Source of the DNA: Listeria cossartiae subsp. cossartiae
GTDB lineage: Bacteria; Bacillota; Bacilli; Lactobacillales; Listeriaceae
Direction: 5' to 3'
Assembly: GCF_014224155.1 (NCBI RefSeq)
Contig: NZ_JAASUI010000001.1
Location: 248,001-312,000 of the forward strand
DNA length: 64,000 nucleotides
A model generated the notes under the pieces. That model was given only the letters and a program-made list of their open reading frames with translations, was not told where the DNA came from and ran no database searches. Positions 25,051-33,303 of the stretch are shown piece by piece. Numbering within the stretch: position 1 is the stretch's first letter; every line of letters begins with the position of its first letter. A program made the position numbers and the translations under genes.

Positions 25051-26322
25051 ATGGATATTATTCTAGATTTCTTTAAATATATTATCGGGCTTGGTGTAAC
25101 AGTTATGATGCCAATTATCATTACCATTCTAGGCGTGATTTTCCGCAAAAAAATTAGTGTAGCTTTTAAAGCAGGGCTAACAGTTGGTGTTGGGTTTGTT
25201 GGACTAGGCGTTATCACTTCACTCATGTTAACGACTATTACACCAGTAACAAAAGCACTTGTAGAAAATTATAATTTTAAATTAACCGCAACGGATATCG
25301 GTTGGGGAGTTGGGTCATCACTCGCATGGGGAACAGAAGTCGTACCATTTGTTTTCGTCGCAATTATTGCAACCAATATTTTAATGATTGCCTTTAAATG
25401 GACGAAAACAATGGACGTAGATATTTGGAATTACTGGCAACCACTTTTCATCGCCAGTGCACTTTACTTAACAACAGGAAGCATGATTATTGCTATTCTT
25501 AGTTCGATTATCAATATGGCAATTATCTTCAAAATCGCTGACTGGACACAAAAAGATGTAGAGAATGTTTTAGGATTAGAGGGGATTTCTTTACCACAAA
25601 TTCAAACTACCGGGTGGGCGCTTGTTGGTTATCCAATGAACTGGCTACTCGGAAAAATTCCCGGCGTTAGAAAAATCAATTGGTCCACAGAGAAAGTGCA
25701 ATCACGTTTAGGTATTTTCGGCGAACCAATGCTTATGGGCTTAATTATTGGTGGTGGACTTGCCGCCATTGCTCAAATGCCGCTGAGCCAAGTACTGCAA
25801 ACCGGAGTAACGATTGCCGCTAGTTTAGTGCTTATTCCGCGGATGGTTTCGCTTCTAATGGACGGGCTTACCGTTATCTCAGAAGCTGCCCATGAATTCA
25901 TGGAAAAACGTTTTCCGGGTCGCGAACTATTTATCGGACTAGATTCAGCAGTGGGAATCGGTCATCCATTTGTACTTTCGCTTGGGTTACTCATGATTCC
26001 GATTACTTTAATTTTAGCGTTCATTTTACCAGGGAATAAAGTATTACCTTTAGCTGATTTAACGGCGCTTCCATTCTACATGATTTTTGCTATTGTTCCA
26101 TCCAAAGGGAATTTATTTAGAGGGATTTTCACAGGTATTGTTATCGTCATTATCACCCTCTACCTTTCTGGAGCAGCGGCACCTTTAATGACAGAACTTG
26201 CAGGTCAAATTGGTTATAATATACCGAAAGACGCTGTAGAAGTAACCTCTCTAGCAGTTGGGACACAGTGGTATACATGGATTGTATATTACGGCCTTCA
26301 TTGGTTCGGAGGTATTCTATAA
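25051..26322 (+). CDS. gatC: PTS EIIC permease, galactitol type
   Basis: 423 residues with about ten membrane helices, starting MDIILDFFKYIIGLGVTVMMPIII. The EIIC signature region GEPMLMGLIIGGGLAAIA and the FIGLDSAVGIGHPFVLSLGLLMIP segment are typical of GatC/pentitol permeases. It carries the polyol across the membrane while EIIB phosphorylates it. It is the last gene of the cluster and is followed by a terminator. Confidence 0.92.
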   Translation: MDIILDFFKYIIGLGVTVMMPIIITILGVIFRKKISVAFKAGLTVGVGFVGLGVITSLMLTTITPVTKALVENYNFKLTATDIGWGVGSSLAWGTEVVPFVFVAIIATNILMIAFKWTKTMDVDIWNYWQPLFIASALYLTTGSMIIAILSSIINMAIIFKIADWTQKDVENVLGLEGISLPQIQTTGWALVGYPMNWLLGKIPGVRKINWSTEKVQSRLGIFGEPMLMGLIIGGGLAAIAQMPLSQVLQTGVTIAASLVLIPRMVSLLMDGLTVISEAAHEFMEKRFPGRELFIGLDSAVGIGHPFVLSLGLLMIPITLILAFILPGNKVLPLADLTALPFYMIFAIVPSKGNLFRGIFTGIVIVIITLYLSGAAAPLMTELAGQIGYNIPKDAVEVTSLAVGTQWYTWIVYYGLHWFGGIL

Positions 26323-26336
26323 TTGCAATTTAACGA

Positions 26337-26370
26337 AACAAGCATTAGTTCGCGCTAATGCTTGTTTTAT
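26337..26370 (+). terminator. Terminator of the PTS cluster
   Basis: Perfect 12-bp stem AACAAGCATTAG / CTAATGCTTGTT with loop TTCGCG, then T-rich. Confidence 0.9.
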
Positions 26371-26461
26371 TTGCAGCGATGGTTTTTAGCTAGTAGACAA
26401 CACATAGACAGTTCTATATAATAATAAGGAGAAGAAATTAGTACGGCGGAAGGAGATAGCA

Positions 26462-27397
26462 ATGGCAGGCAAAATGAAACTTTTTTCTGTGACGAGTGAG
26501 AGACCACTTGCGACAAAAATTGCAGATTATTTAGATATACCTTTATGTGAGGTGGAGCTCCAGAAGTTCAGTGATGGAGAAGTGAAAATTAATATTGAGG
26601 AAAGTATCCGTGGAACGAATGCGTATGTGGTTCAATCGATGAACGCTAATGTCAACGAACGCCTAATGGAACTTTTAATCATGGTAGATGCCTTAAAACG
26701 CGCTTCCGTTCACTCAATCAATATAATTATGCCTTATTATGGCTATGCTCGTCAGGACAGAAAAGCACGCTCAAGAGAACCAATTACCGCCAAATTAATG
26801 GCCAATCTAATTCAAAGAGCTGGAGCAGACCGTTTAATCACAGTAGATTTACACGCAGCTCAAATTCAAGGCTTTTTCAACATTCCAATCGATCATCTTT
26901 CAGCAATTCCGCTAATTGGTGATTATTTAATAGAAAATTACGGCGAAAAAGACGTTGTCGTTGTCGCGCCAGATCACAGTGGTGTAGTTCGCGCCCGCAG
27001 AATCGCCGACCGACTAAACGCGCCAATCGCCATTTTAAACCGTAAACCAAGACCGAATGAAGACGAAATTATGAGCGTCATTGGCGATGTAAAAGGCAAA
27101 GTCGCAATCGTTGTCGATGATATTATCGATACCGGCGTCCGTGCCACCACTTCAGCTGATATTTTACTAGAAAAAGGTGCCGTAGAAGTCATCGCTTGCG
27201 CAACCCACTCCGTCATGGCCGGAAACGCAACCGAACGTTTGCAAAGCTCCAATATCAAAGAAGTCATCACATCTGACTCTATCGATCTTCCAGAAGACAA
27301 GCAATTCGACAAATTAACAACCATTTCTATCGGCCGTATTTTAGGACGCGCAATCGAAGGCGTTCAAGAAAATCGCTCGTTGCATCCGTTGTTTTAA
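26462..27397 (+). CDS. prs: Ribose-phosphate pyrophosphokinase paralogue
   Basis: 311 residues, slightly shorter than housekeeping Prs. It makes PRPP from ribose 5-phosphate and ATP. The N-terminal [16 protein letters not shown] segment, the PRPP-synthase signature with [36 protein letters not shown] and the PRPP loop [15 protein letters not shown] are intact. Listeria carries another prs at its core location, so this is a second copy. Its place after a pentose-phosphate cluster suggests it uses the extra ribose 5-phosphate. Own RBS (GGAAGGAGATAG) and terminator. Confidence 0.93.
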   Translation: MAGKMKLFSVTSERPLATKIADYLDIPLCEVELQKFSDGEVKINIEESIRGTNAYVVQSMNANVNERLMELLIMVDALKRASVHSINIIMPYYGYARQDRKARSREPITAKLMANLIQRAGADRLITVDLHAAQIQGFFNIPIDHLSAIPLIGDYLIENYGEKDVVVVAPDHSGVVRARRIADRLNAPIAILNRKPRPNEDEIMSVIGDVKGKVAIVVDDIIDTGVRATTSADILLEKGAVEVIACATHSVMAGNATERLQSSNIKEVITSDSIDLPEDKQFDKLTTISIGRILGRAIEGVQENRSLHPLF

Positions 27398-27412
27398 AGG
27401 GTTAATGAAGAA

Positions 27413-27443
27413 AACAGTAACTTTTAGAGTTGCTGTTTTTTTG
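27413..27443 (+). terminator. Terminator after prs
   Basis: AACAGTAAC / GTTGCTGTT stem and T7 run, just before the CRISPR leader. Confidence 0.85.
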
Positions 27444-27450
27444 TTTTGGT

Positions 27451-27641
27451 TGTCTGTCGACCTTTGATAGCGTGAAAAACGTTGGGGATTGACAGAAAGT
27501 TGGGAATGGTTGGTGTGAGGGGAGTTTGATGGTTTTTGCTTTTAAAAATCATGTAGAGAAGGGTGGGTTTTCGTTGGTTTTTAGTCTGTCGACAGAAATA
27601 GGCTTTTGAGGTAAGATGAGGGTAAGAAGAAAAGTTAACGG
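27451..27641 (+). promoter_or_regulatory. rliB CRISPR leader with promoter
   Basis: The leader begins with TGTCTGTCGACCTTT and contains TCGACA (27589-27594), a 17-base spacer and TAAGAT (27612-27617), so transcription should start near 27624, about 18 bases before the first repeat. A second GTCTGTCGAC copy overlaps the -35. The element aligns along its length with the leader at 42891-43079 of the cas-linked array: the first TCGACC motif lies exactly 184 bases before repeat 1 in both. Confidence 0.75.
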
Positions 27642-28130
27642 GTTTTAGATACTTATTGTGAAATGTAAATGTTGTTAATGAAGAAGGAAAAGGTATTTTG
27701 AAATTCGTTTTAGATACTTATTGTGAAATGTAAATAGTGATTCGCTAAAACCTTTAAAAACTTCAAATCTTAGGTTTTAGATACTTATTGTGAAATGTAA
27801 ATGTGACTTATTTTAAAAATATTGACAGAGCCCAGTTGCGTTTTAGATACTTATTGTGAAATGTAAATGCGGGATAGGTTTCGGTGAAGAAAATCAAGTC
27901 TCCTGGTTTTAGATACTTATTGTGAAATGTAAATACCGTTACATAGTCGAATGCTTCTTCGCTCGTCATTGTTTTAAATACTTAATGTGAAATGTAAATA
28001 ATAGACCTAAGTGTGATATGATTTTTTTGAGGGGAAAAGTTTTAGTTACTCATTATGAAATGTAAATCCTGCCATCAGTTGTTTTATTCCTTGCGATTTC
28101 ACTTTAGTTACTTAATATGAAATAATAAAT
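27642..28130 (+). CRISPR. Cas-less CRISPR array, rliB
   Basis: Eight 29-30-base repeats are seen. Five are identical (starts 27642, 27707, 27774, 27840, 27906), beginning GTTTTAGATACTTATTGTG and ending AAATGTAAAT. Three distal ones are degenerate (27971, 28039, 28101). Spacers are 36, 38, 37, 37, 36, 39 and 33 bases. In L. monocytogenes this locus beside prs is known as rliB, an RNA processed with the help of PNPase that lacks neighbouring cas genes. The repeat differs from the cas-linked array at only three positions (7, 8 and 17), so the Cas6 encoded at 36023 could process it. Confidence 0.93.
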
Positions 28131-28164
28131 GAGATTTGACTTTTAAAATCCTTACTCATCTTCC

Positions 28165-28201
28165 AACCCGAACCCGACTCAACAAGATTCGGGTTTATTT
28201 T
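28165..28201 (+). terminator. Probable terminator of rliB
   Basis: AACCCGA (28171-28177) pairs with TCGGGTT (28189-28195), followed by TATTTTT. The rest of 28202-28342 is strikingly C/A-rich on this strand; I see no gene in it. Confidence 0.6.
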
Positions 28202-28342
28202 TATCCCCCCACGTTAACAATTCCGCAACAAACACATCAAAAACCCCCAATTTCCTCTGAACCTCCAACTACACCACACACTCAACCTATGCTAAACTCA
28301 AAGAGAAAGTCAAAACCACATACATAAAAGGAGGATTTAAAA

Positions 28343-28921
28343 TTGAAAAAGACCCTAATCCCAATACTACTCCTAACAATTATCCTGGCAAGCTGCTCCT
28401 CTCCAAATGAAAAAGTAACAAAAGACACCAAAATCTCCAAAACTATCACCATCCGAGCAGATTACAACATCCCGAAAAACATGGAAGAACTAGCAAATAA
28501 CAGCAATTACATAGTCAAAGTAAAGCTGCTGCAAAACAAAGAAATTGGCAAAGACGGCAACACCATTAGCGAAGTGGAAATCTTAACTTCCTACAAAGGC
28601 GATCTAGAAAAAGGCGATAAAATAGACATTTCAGAACCATGGTACTTAAGCTCGGGTAAATACGTCGCAGTCGAAAACTACATTGCACTAGAAAAAGAAC
28701 AAACATACACCATGTTTCTTGGCGAAAAAGACAAAGACACCCATCCCATTACTAGCATGGGTTACGGCAAATTCAGCGAAACTAAAAAAGAAGCCCAATC
28801 CGTCCTAGCTGATTTTAATACACTCGGGGAAGTACAAAAATATGATTTTATCTCAGAAAATCCGGATGATGTAGAAAACTACCAAGCAATCAAGCAACAA
28901 GTTTTCGCAAAATATAAATGA
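28343..28921 (+). CDS. Lipoprotein of unknown function
   Basis: 192 residues, TTG start 8 bases after AAGGAGG. A signal peptide with lipobox (ILLLTIILASC, Cys near residue 18) predicts diacylglyceryl anchoring to the outer face of the membrane. The mature part is charged, with a likely beta-rich core (NYIVKVKLLQNKEIG, VEILTSYKGDLEKGDKI, YTMFLGEKDKD), as in small surface lipoproteins that resemble DUF-type stress proteins. No known family is recognised. The coding strand is rich in C and A. Confidence 0.75.
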   Translation: MKKTLIPILLLTIILASCSSPNEKVTKDTKISKTITIRADYNIPKNMEELANNSNYIVKVKLLQNKEIGKDGNTISEVEILTSYKGDLEKGDKIDISEPWYLSSGKYVAVENYIALEKEQTYTMFLGEKDKDTHPITSMGYGKFSETKKEAQSVLADFNTLGEVQKYDFISENPDDVENYQAIKQQVFAKYK

Positions 28922-29006
28922 ATAGATCCGAAAATTTGCTCAAAAGCGCAGTTGCACAAACCAAAAAATTCCGTCATAATAGAAAAAAATGACAGGAGCT
29001 GATAAA

Positions 29007-29687
29007 TTGATTATTGATGTATTGCAACATGTGACGCACGAAGGACCTGGACTTATAGCGAATTGGGCGAAAGAGAATCAGCATCAGTTAAAAATACATT
29101 TATTATTTGAAGAAAATGCTCATGTTCCAAATGACTCGGATTTTTTAATCGTTCTTGGTGGGCCGATGGGGATAAATGATACCGCGGAATTCCCATGGTT
29201 GGCTGATGAACGTGCTTTAATAAAGCGATTAAGCGAACAAAATAAGCCAGTTTTCGGCGTTTGTCTCGGCGCGCAACAAATCGCCGCAACTTTCGGAAGT
29301 GAAATCACGGTAAATAAAGAAAAAGAAGTGGGCTGGTTCCCGGTCAAAAGAACTTCTGACAAGCTACCTTTTTTCCCAGAATCACTTCATGTTTTCCACT
29401 GGCATCAAGACACGTTTTCGTTACCAGCAGGTGCAACACGTTTATTTGCGAGCGAAGGCTGTTTAAATCAAGCTTTTCTGTATGCGGAAAACATTATCGG
29501 TTTACAATTTCATTTTGAAATGGAAAAGGCTGGGATTGAGACGATTTTGCAGATTGACGAGGAATTTATCACACCGGGCAAATATGTTCAAAGCCTTGCA
29601 GAAATGAAAGCGGAGGACGTTCCGGAAGATAATAAACAAATGCTTGAAGCTATTTTGGACTATTTAATAGATACAAAAACCATCTGA
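29007..29687 (+). CDS. Class I glutamine amidotransferase-like protein
   Basis: 226 residues from TTG 29007, 8 bases after AGGAG; the ATG at 28989 lies upstream of that site. The protein starts MIIDVLQHVTHEGPGLIANW, typical of stand-alone GATase-1 proteins related to GMP synthase subunits. The nucleophile elbow is GVCLGAQQIA, and the catalytic His is in LQFHFEME. Such proteins cleave glutamine or gamma-glutamyl compounds; the acceptor is unknown. It converges with the Lin0512 gene across a shared terminator. Confidence 0.88.
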   Translation: MIIDVLQHVTHEGPGLIANWAKENQHQLKIHLLFEENAHVPNDSDFLIVLGGPMGINDTAEFPWLADERALIKRLSEQNKPVFGVCLGAQQIAATFGSEITVNKEKEVGWFPVKRTSDKLPFFPESLHVFHWHQDTFSLPAGATRLFASEGCLNQAFLYAENIIGLQFHFEMEKAGIETILQIDEEFITPGKYVQSLAEMKAEDVPEDNKQMLEAILDYLIDTKTI

Positions 29688-29707
29688 TCAGTCAGATGGT
29701 TTTTTCT
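29676..29707. terminator. Bidirectional terminator
   Basis: ACCATCTGA / TCAGATGGT stem with A and T tracts on its two sides, overlapping the stop of the amidotransferase gene. Confidence 0.8.
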
Positions 29708-30067
29708 TTAATATCCAGTTTCAACAGAAGCATTGACGATATACATTAAATCATTTTTATCTTCTTTGTCTTCCAAGAAAATGCCGCTCGTTGTCATCAT
29801 TCCGCCAGCCATTTTCTCAATTGTCACGGTGCCATAAGGGATAATCGCGCGAATGGTATCTTCATCGAGCTTATCCGCATCACACGGCAATGCCAATTTG
29901 ATATTAACGACCATATTTTGCAAGTCGCCGTCTGGTAAAAGCCCTTGAATTCCCGGCATCGAGTTAGTGAAAATCGCATTTCGTACCGCACGTTCAGCTG
30001 CTTTTGTTATGTTTTGACCATGGACATCGACCCCAAAGCCAGTTTGGATAAATAAAATTTGTTCCAT
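29708..30067 (-). CDS. Lin0512 family protein
   Basis: 119 residues. The start is the ATG at 30067, 8 bases after AAGGAG; the track-like longer start at 30076 would be a GTG without proper spacing. Sequence features (FIQTGFGVDVHGQNITKAAERAVRNAIFTNSMPGI, then IKLALPCDADKLDEDTI) are those of the family named after the Listeria innocua gene Lin0512. The function is unknown; the family is a small alpha/beta oligomer. It is separated by 5 bases from the MarR gene upstream, so they form one operon. Confidence 0.82.
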   Translation of the reverse strand: MEQILFIQTGFGVDVHGQNITKAAERAVRNAIFTNSMPGIQGLLPDGDLQNMVVNIKLALPCDADKLDEDTIRAIIPYGTVTIEKMAGGMMTTSGIFLEDKEDKNDLMYIVNASVETGY

Positions 30068-30072
30068 CAGAA

Positions 30073-30531
30073 TCACTCCTTAAAATCTTTTATTAAAGCG
30101 GCGCCCGGTCGGTTTTTCGCATAGCCTTCCATTATTTCTGTGAAATGCTTTCCGTCCGTATCTGAGGAGTTGGCGAAAATTTCTGCCATTTGCTTGCGTT
30201 GTGCTGCGCCGAGTTCGTTTTCTAGATCTTTGCCGGCTGTCGTTAGGAAAATACAGCGTTGGCGTTTGTCGCGCGTGCCTTGCTCAATCGTGAGAAGTTC
30301 GCGCTCTTTCAGTTCCGCAAGTGGCTGGTGCAAGGCTTGTTTGGATATTTCTAAAAAGGTTAAAAGTTCATTAATGGTAAGGCCAGGCATCCGCGCTGTG
30401 AAAAATAAAATACGGTGATGCAATCTTTTTAGTGAATGTTTGGCAATAATTAAATCAGCTGTCTCTGTAAAAGCCTTATAACCGAAGTAAAATAAAGCGA
30501 TTTGTTGATTCATGTTTTGCTCATTGTTCAT
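30073..30531 (-). CDS. MarR family transcriptional regulator
   Basis: 152 residues. The winged helix is clear in LKRLHHRILFFTARMPGLTINELLTFLEISKQALHQPLAELKERELLTIEQGTRDKRQRCIFLTTAGKDL, with the DKRQR wing. MarR proteins usually repress their own operon and are relieved by phenolic or oxidant ligands. It precedes the Lin0512 gene and likely controls it. A GGGG ribosome binding site lies 8 bases before its ATG. Confidence 0.9.
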   Translation of the reverse strand: MNNEQNMNQQIALFYFGYKAFTETADLIIAKHSLKRLHHRILFFTARMPGLTINELLTFLEISKQALHQPLAELKERELLTIEQGTRDKRQRCIFLTTAGKDLENELGAAQRKQMAEIFANSSDTDGKHFTEIMEGYAKNRPGAALIKDFKE

Positions 30532-30912
30532 AAATATACCCCTTTTTCTATCAATATGAACAGTATAGCATAAATTAGGAAAAGCAATAACGGATAGAGC
30601 ATCACTTTTTTGGAAGGTTTTTCGCGTTCAAAAAGAGAACTTATTCAAAAATATTAGAAGGATTTGTGTAATATTAGTATTTTGAAACGGTCATTTGTGT
30701 ACAAAATGTTACATTAATAGAATTTTCAAATTCCTTTTATTTGAATAAAAAAACGTTTTCTTTGTTGATTTAAAGCCATTCTCATAAAAATAAGATTGAA
30801 TAATATGAATATTGGAACGAATCAAACGTGAAAAATATTACGAAAACGTATTGAGAGTTGTTTTTTAGGCGGTTATACTTTGGGAAGAAATTAACCACTA
30901 AGGAGACTTTAA
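30532..30912 (+). promoter_or_regulatory. AT-rich intergenic region with promoter of the LPXTG protein
   Basis: TTGAGA (30851-30856), a 17-base spacer and TATACT (30874-30879) form a good sigma-A promoter about 34 bases before the ATG. The remaining sequence is AT-rich; apart from the divergent MarR start I see no other gene. No PrfA box or canonical sigma-B promoter is evident. Confidence 0.65.
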
Positions 30913-32724
30913 ATGAAAAAAGCACTGAAAATATTTCTTGCGATAATTTGTCTGTTCATAATGATATATCCTTCCACAGCAGCTCACGCAGAAGAAACGA
31001 ATAATAATGTTACTATTCCGGATACAAATTTAAGAGCCTATCTCAATGGTCTACTCAAACAAGCAAGTGACGCGCCGATAACGAAAACGCAAATGAACAC
31101 AATCCAAACCGTGACACTTTCTGGAAACACTTATACAGATTTAACTGGTTTAGAAGAAGCGGATAATCTTGTCACGCTTTCACTCAATAATACGAAAATC
31201 ACCACACTCGCACCAATCAAAAACCAAACATCTTTGACTTACATAACAGTTGGTGGCGATAACGTGGTAGATAGCCTTTTCGTAGATCTAAATGGACTTG
31301 TTAATTTACAAAGCCTCAGCATTAGCGGAAGCGAAGTGACACATAATGTCTTCAAAAATTTTAATAAATTACCGAAATTAACTTATCTTTATGCGCAAAA
31401 CTCCATGAAAATTACGGACATCTCGGCGCTCGCATCTTTACCAGCATTAACGACACTTTTCGTGCAATTTGACGGAATTGATGATTTTAGACCGTTAAAT
31501 GACTTTGAAAGTTTTAAAAATGGAAACTTAAAAGCACTCGCAGCTTTCGGACAAAATACCGGCCGAACAAATCCGCGCATTACACTTAAATCGAGCAAGC
31601 TGAATTTTAACGAAGCAAACCAAACGTTATATCTACCATTTTCGATGATGCCAAATCCATTAACTAGTTTCGATGGAACCGTTGCACCTTTTTCAAAATC
31701 AACTTCCGCGAGTAATACGTATTTAGGATTTAACGATGTGGCACTTCCGAGTTCACGTCTGACAATTACCGATGACGGCATTACCGTAAGTGGCGTAACA
31801 AAAGAAGAAATCGATAATCTAACAGAAATTGAATACAATGCGCGCTATGATTTTCCAACGGGCAGCTACCCAACACCCCCAAGCATGACGTCCTATACAA
31901 TTTCAAGCGGAACATACGATCAATATTTTGATATTAGTCATACGCTAGATTTAACTGCCGATGAGAATTTTGATTATAACCAATACGATGCCATTTCAGA
32001 AGCACAATTTTTAAAAGATGTACAAGCGAAAACAGACGATGGAACTGCTGTAACAAGTGATTTTGATCAAGTTGTGAAGCTCGATGTGCCAGGTGAATAT
32101 ACCGTGACATTAAACGCGGTAAATGCTGCTGGACTTAAAGCAGCACCTGTAAAAGTGAAAGTAACCGTTCACGAAAAACCAGTTATTACAGCCGATCCGA
32201 AAATTTCTTATAAGCAAAAAACGACGAAATCAGCAGATGGATTTTTGGCAGAAATCCATGGTTCAGTCACTGGAAATGCCATTTTAACAAGCAATTTTGA
32301 TCAAGTTGTAGATTTAAACTCCCCGGGCGAATACACCGTAACTTTGAATGCTGAAAATGAACGTGGCCAAAAAGCAGATCCTGTAACCGTAATCGTGACA
32401 GTAACTGCAGGCAACAGTGAAGCAATAATTCCAACCCCACCAACACCAGAAGAAAAACCCACACCTCAAGAAGAAACAAACAATAACAACACCATCCCAG
32501 ACATCATTAGCGAAAACTCCGAAGACCAAGCACCAGTGAAAGAAACAACCGAACAGGCGAAATTAACAACGAAAGAAAATAATGTGGCGAAAACAGAAAA
32601 TACAAAACAACCAGAGACGAAAGCACTTCCGAAAACCGGCGATAAAGGAATGGGCGCATCACCGTTAGCCGGAATTATGCTTAGTTTCATCGCACTCATT
32701 ATGTTCAGAAAAAGTAAATTCTAA
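30913..32724 (+). CDS. LPXTG cell-wall-anchored leucine-rich-repeat protein (internalin family)
   Basis: 603 residues. Signal peptide (IFLAIICLFIMIYPSTAAHA), then a short cap and leucine-rich repeats around 60-190 (YTDLTGLEEADNLVTLSLNNTKITTLAPIKNQTSLTYI). A transition region follows, then two Ig-like or cadherin-like repeats (TDDGTAVTSDFDQVVKLDVPGEYTVTLNAVNAAG and the similar copy from about residue 440). A Pro/Glu-rich linker near 505-580 is followed by LPKTGDKG, a hydrophobic segment and RKSKF, the sortase A sorting signal. It should be covalently linked to peptidoglycan and may bind a host or environmental ligand, as other internalin-like proteins do. The ligand is unknown. Confidence 0.92.
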   Translation: MKKALKIFLAIICLFIMIYPSTAAHAEETNNNVTIPDTNLRAYLNGLLKQASDAPITKTQMNTIQTVTLSGNTYTDLTGLEEADNLVTLSLNNTKITTLAPIKNQTSLTYITVGGDNVVDSLFVDLNGLVNLQSLSISGSEVTHNVFKNFNKLPKLTYLYAQNSMKITDISALASLPALTTLFVQFDGIDDFRPLNDFESFKNGNLKALAAFGQNTGRTNPRITLKSSKLNFNEANQTLYLPFSMMPNPLTSFDGTVAPFSKSTSASNTYLGFNDVALPSSRLTITDDGITVSGVTKEEIDNLTEIEYNARYDFPTGSYPTPPSMTSYTISSGTYDQYFDISHTLDLTADENFDYNQYDAISEAQFLKDVQAKTDDGTAVTSDFDQVVKLDVPGEYTVTLNAVNAAGLKAAPVKVKVTVHEKPVITADPKISYKQKTTKSADGFLAEIHGSVTGNAILTSNFDQVVDLNSPGEYTVTLNAENERGQKADPVTVIVTVTAGNSEAIIPTPPTPEEKPTPQEETNNNNTIPDIISENSEDQAPVKETTEQAKLTTKENNVAKTENTKQPETKALPKTGDKGMGASPLAGIMLSFIALIMFRKSKF

Positions 32725-32823
32725 AATATGTGAAACAATTCGCAAAAACAACGAATGATAGGCCTAAAATCATTTTTATAGGGTAATGAATACTATAAGA
32801 AAAGTTGTAGGAGGGTTTATATG

Positions 32824-33255
32824 ATGGAAAAATATCATCGCATTCTTGTAGCAGTGGATGGCTCTGAACCAGCCAAATTAGCCTTTGAAAAAGGACTGGA
32901 ATTAGCGCTCAAATTAGACGGGGTACTTGGAATTGCAAGTATTGTCGATTTACGTGCCTTTTCTCCAAATGTTTCTTATGATGGGAGCTTGGAAGAAAAA
33001 GCAGAGCTCGAACTCAAAACGCAGGTCAATGAATATGCTGATAAGGCCAGAACAGCAGGAGTGAAGCATGTCGAAACTTTTGTTGCTAAAGGCAATCCGA
33101 AAATCTTACTTTCTACAGACATTCCAGCAGAGTTCCAAGCAGATTTAATCATTTGCGGAGCGACTGGGATGAATCGAGTGGAAAAACTAGTACTAGGTAG
33201 CGTTTCTTCTTATATTATGGCCCATGCAATTTGTGACACATTAATAGCTAGATAA
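32824..33255 (+). CDS. Universal stress protein (UspA family)
   Basis: 143 residues from ATG 32824, 8 bases after AGGAGGG; the ATG at 32821 is also possible. The fold is complete: HRILVAVDGSEPAKLAFEKGLELA, DLIICGATGMNRVEKLVLGSVSSYIMAHA. The ATP-binding GxxGx9G(S/T) motif is seen as GATGMNRVEKLVLGSVS. These proteins aid survival of stress and stationary phase. It is followed by a bidirectional terminator. Confidence 0.92.
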   Translation: MEKYHRILVAVDGSEPAKLAFEKGLELALKLDGVLGIASIVDLRAFSPNVSYDGSLEEKAELELKTQVNEYADKARTAGVKHVETFVAKGNPKILLSTDIPAEFQADLIICGATGMNRVEKLVLGSVSSYIMAHAICDTLIAR

Positions 33256-33298
33256 AAAAGAGTGGTTATCTTCTGAAATGGAAGATAGCCACTCTTTT
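33256..33298. terminator. Bidirectional terminator
   Basis: 18-bp stem (33256-33273 with 33281-33298) around TGAAATG serves the Usp gene and the convergent CapA-like gene. Confidence 0.9.
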
Positions 33299-33303
33299 GC
33301 TTA

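Noticed and set aside
28136..28327. 63-codon open frame after rliB
   Set aside because: No ribosome binding site, proline- and threonine-rich content caused by C/A-rich DNA, and it overlaps the rliB terminator.
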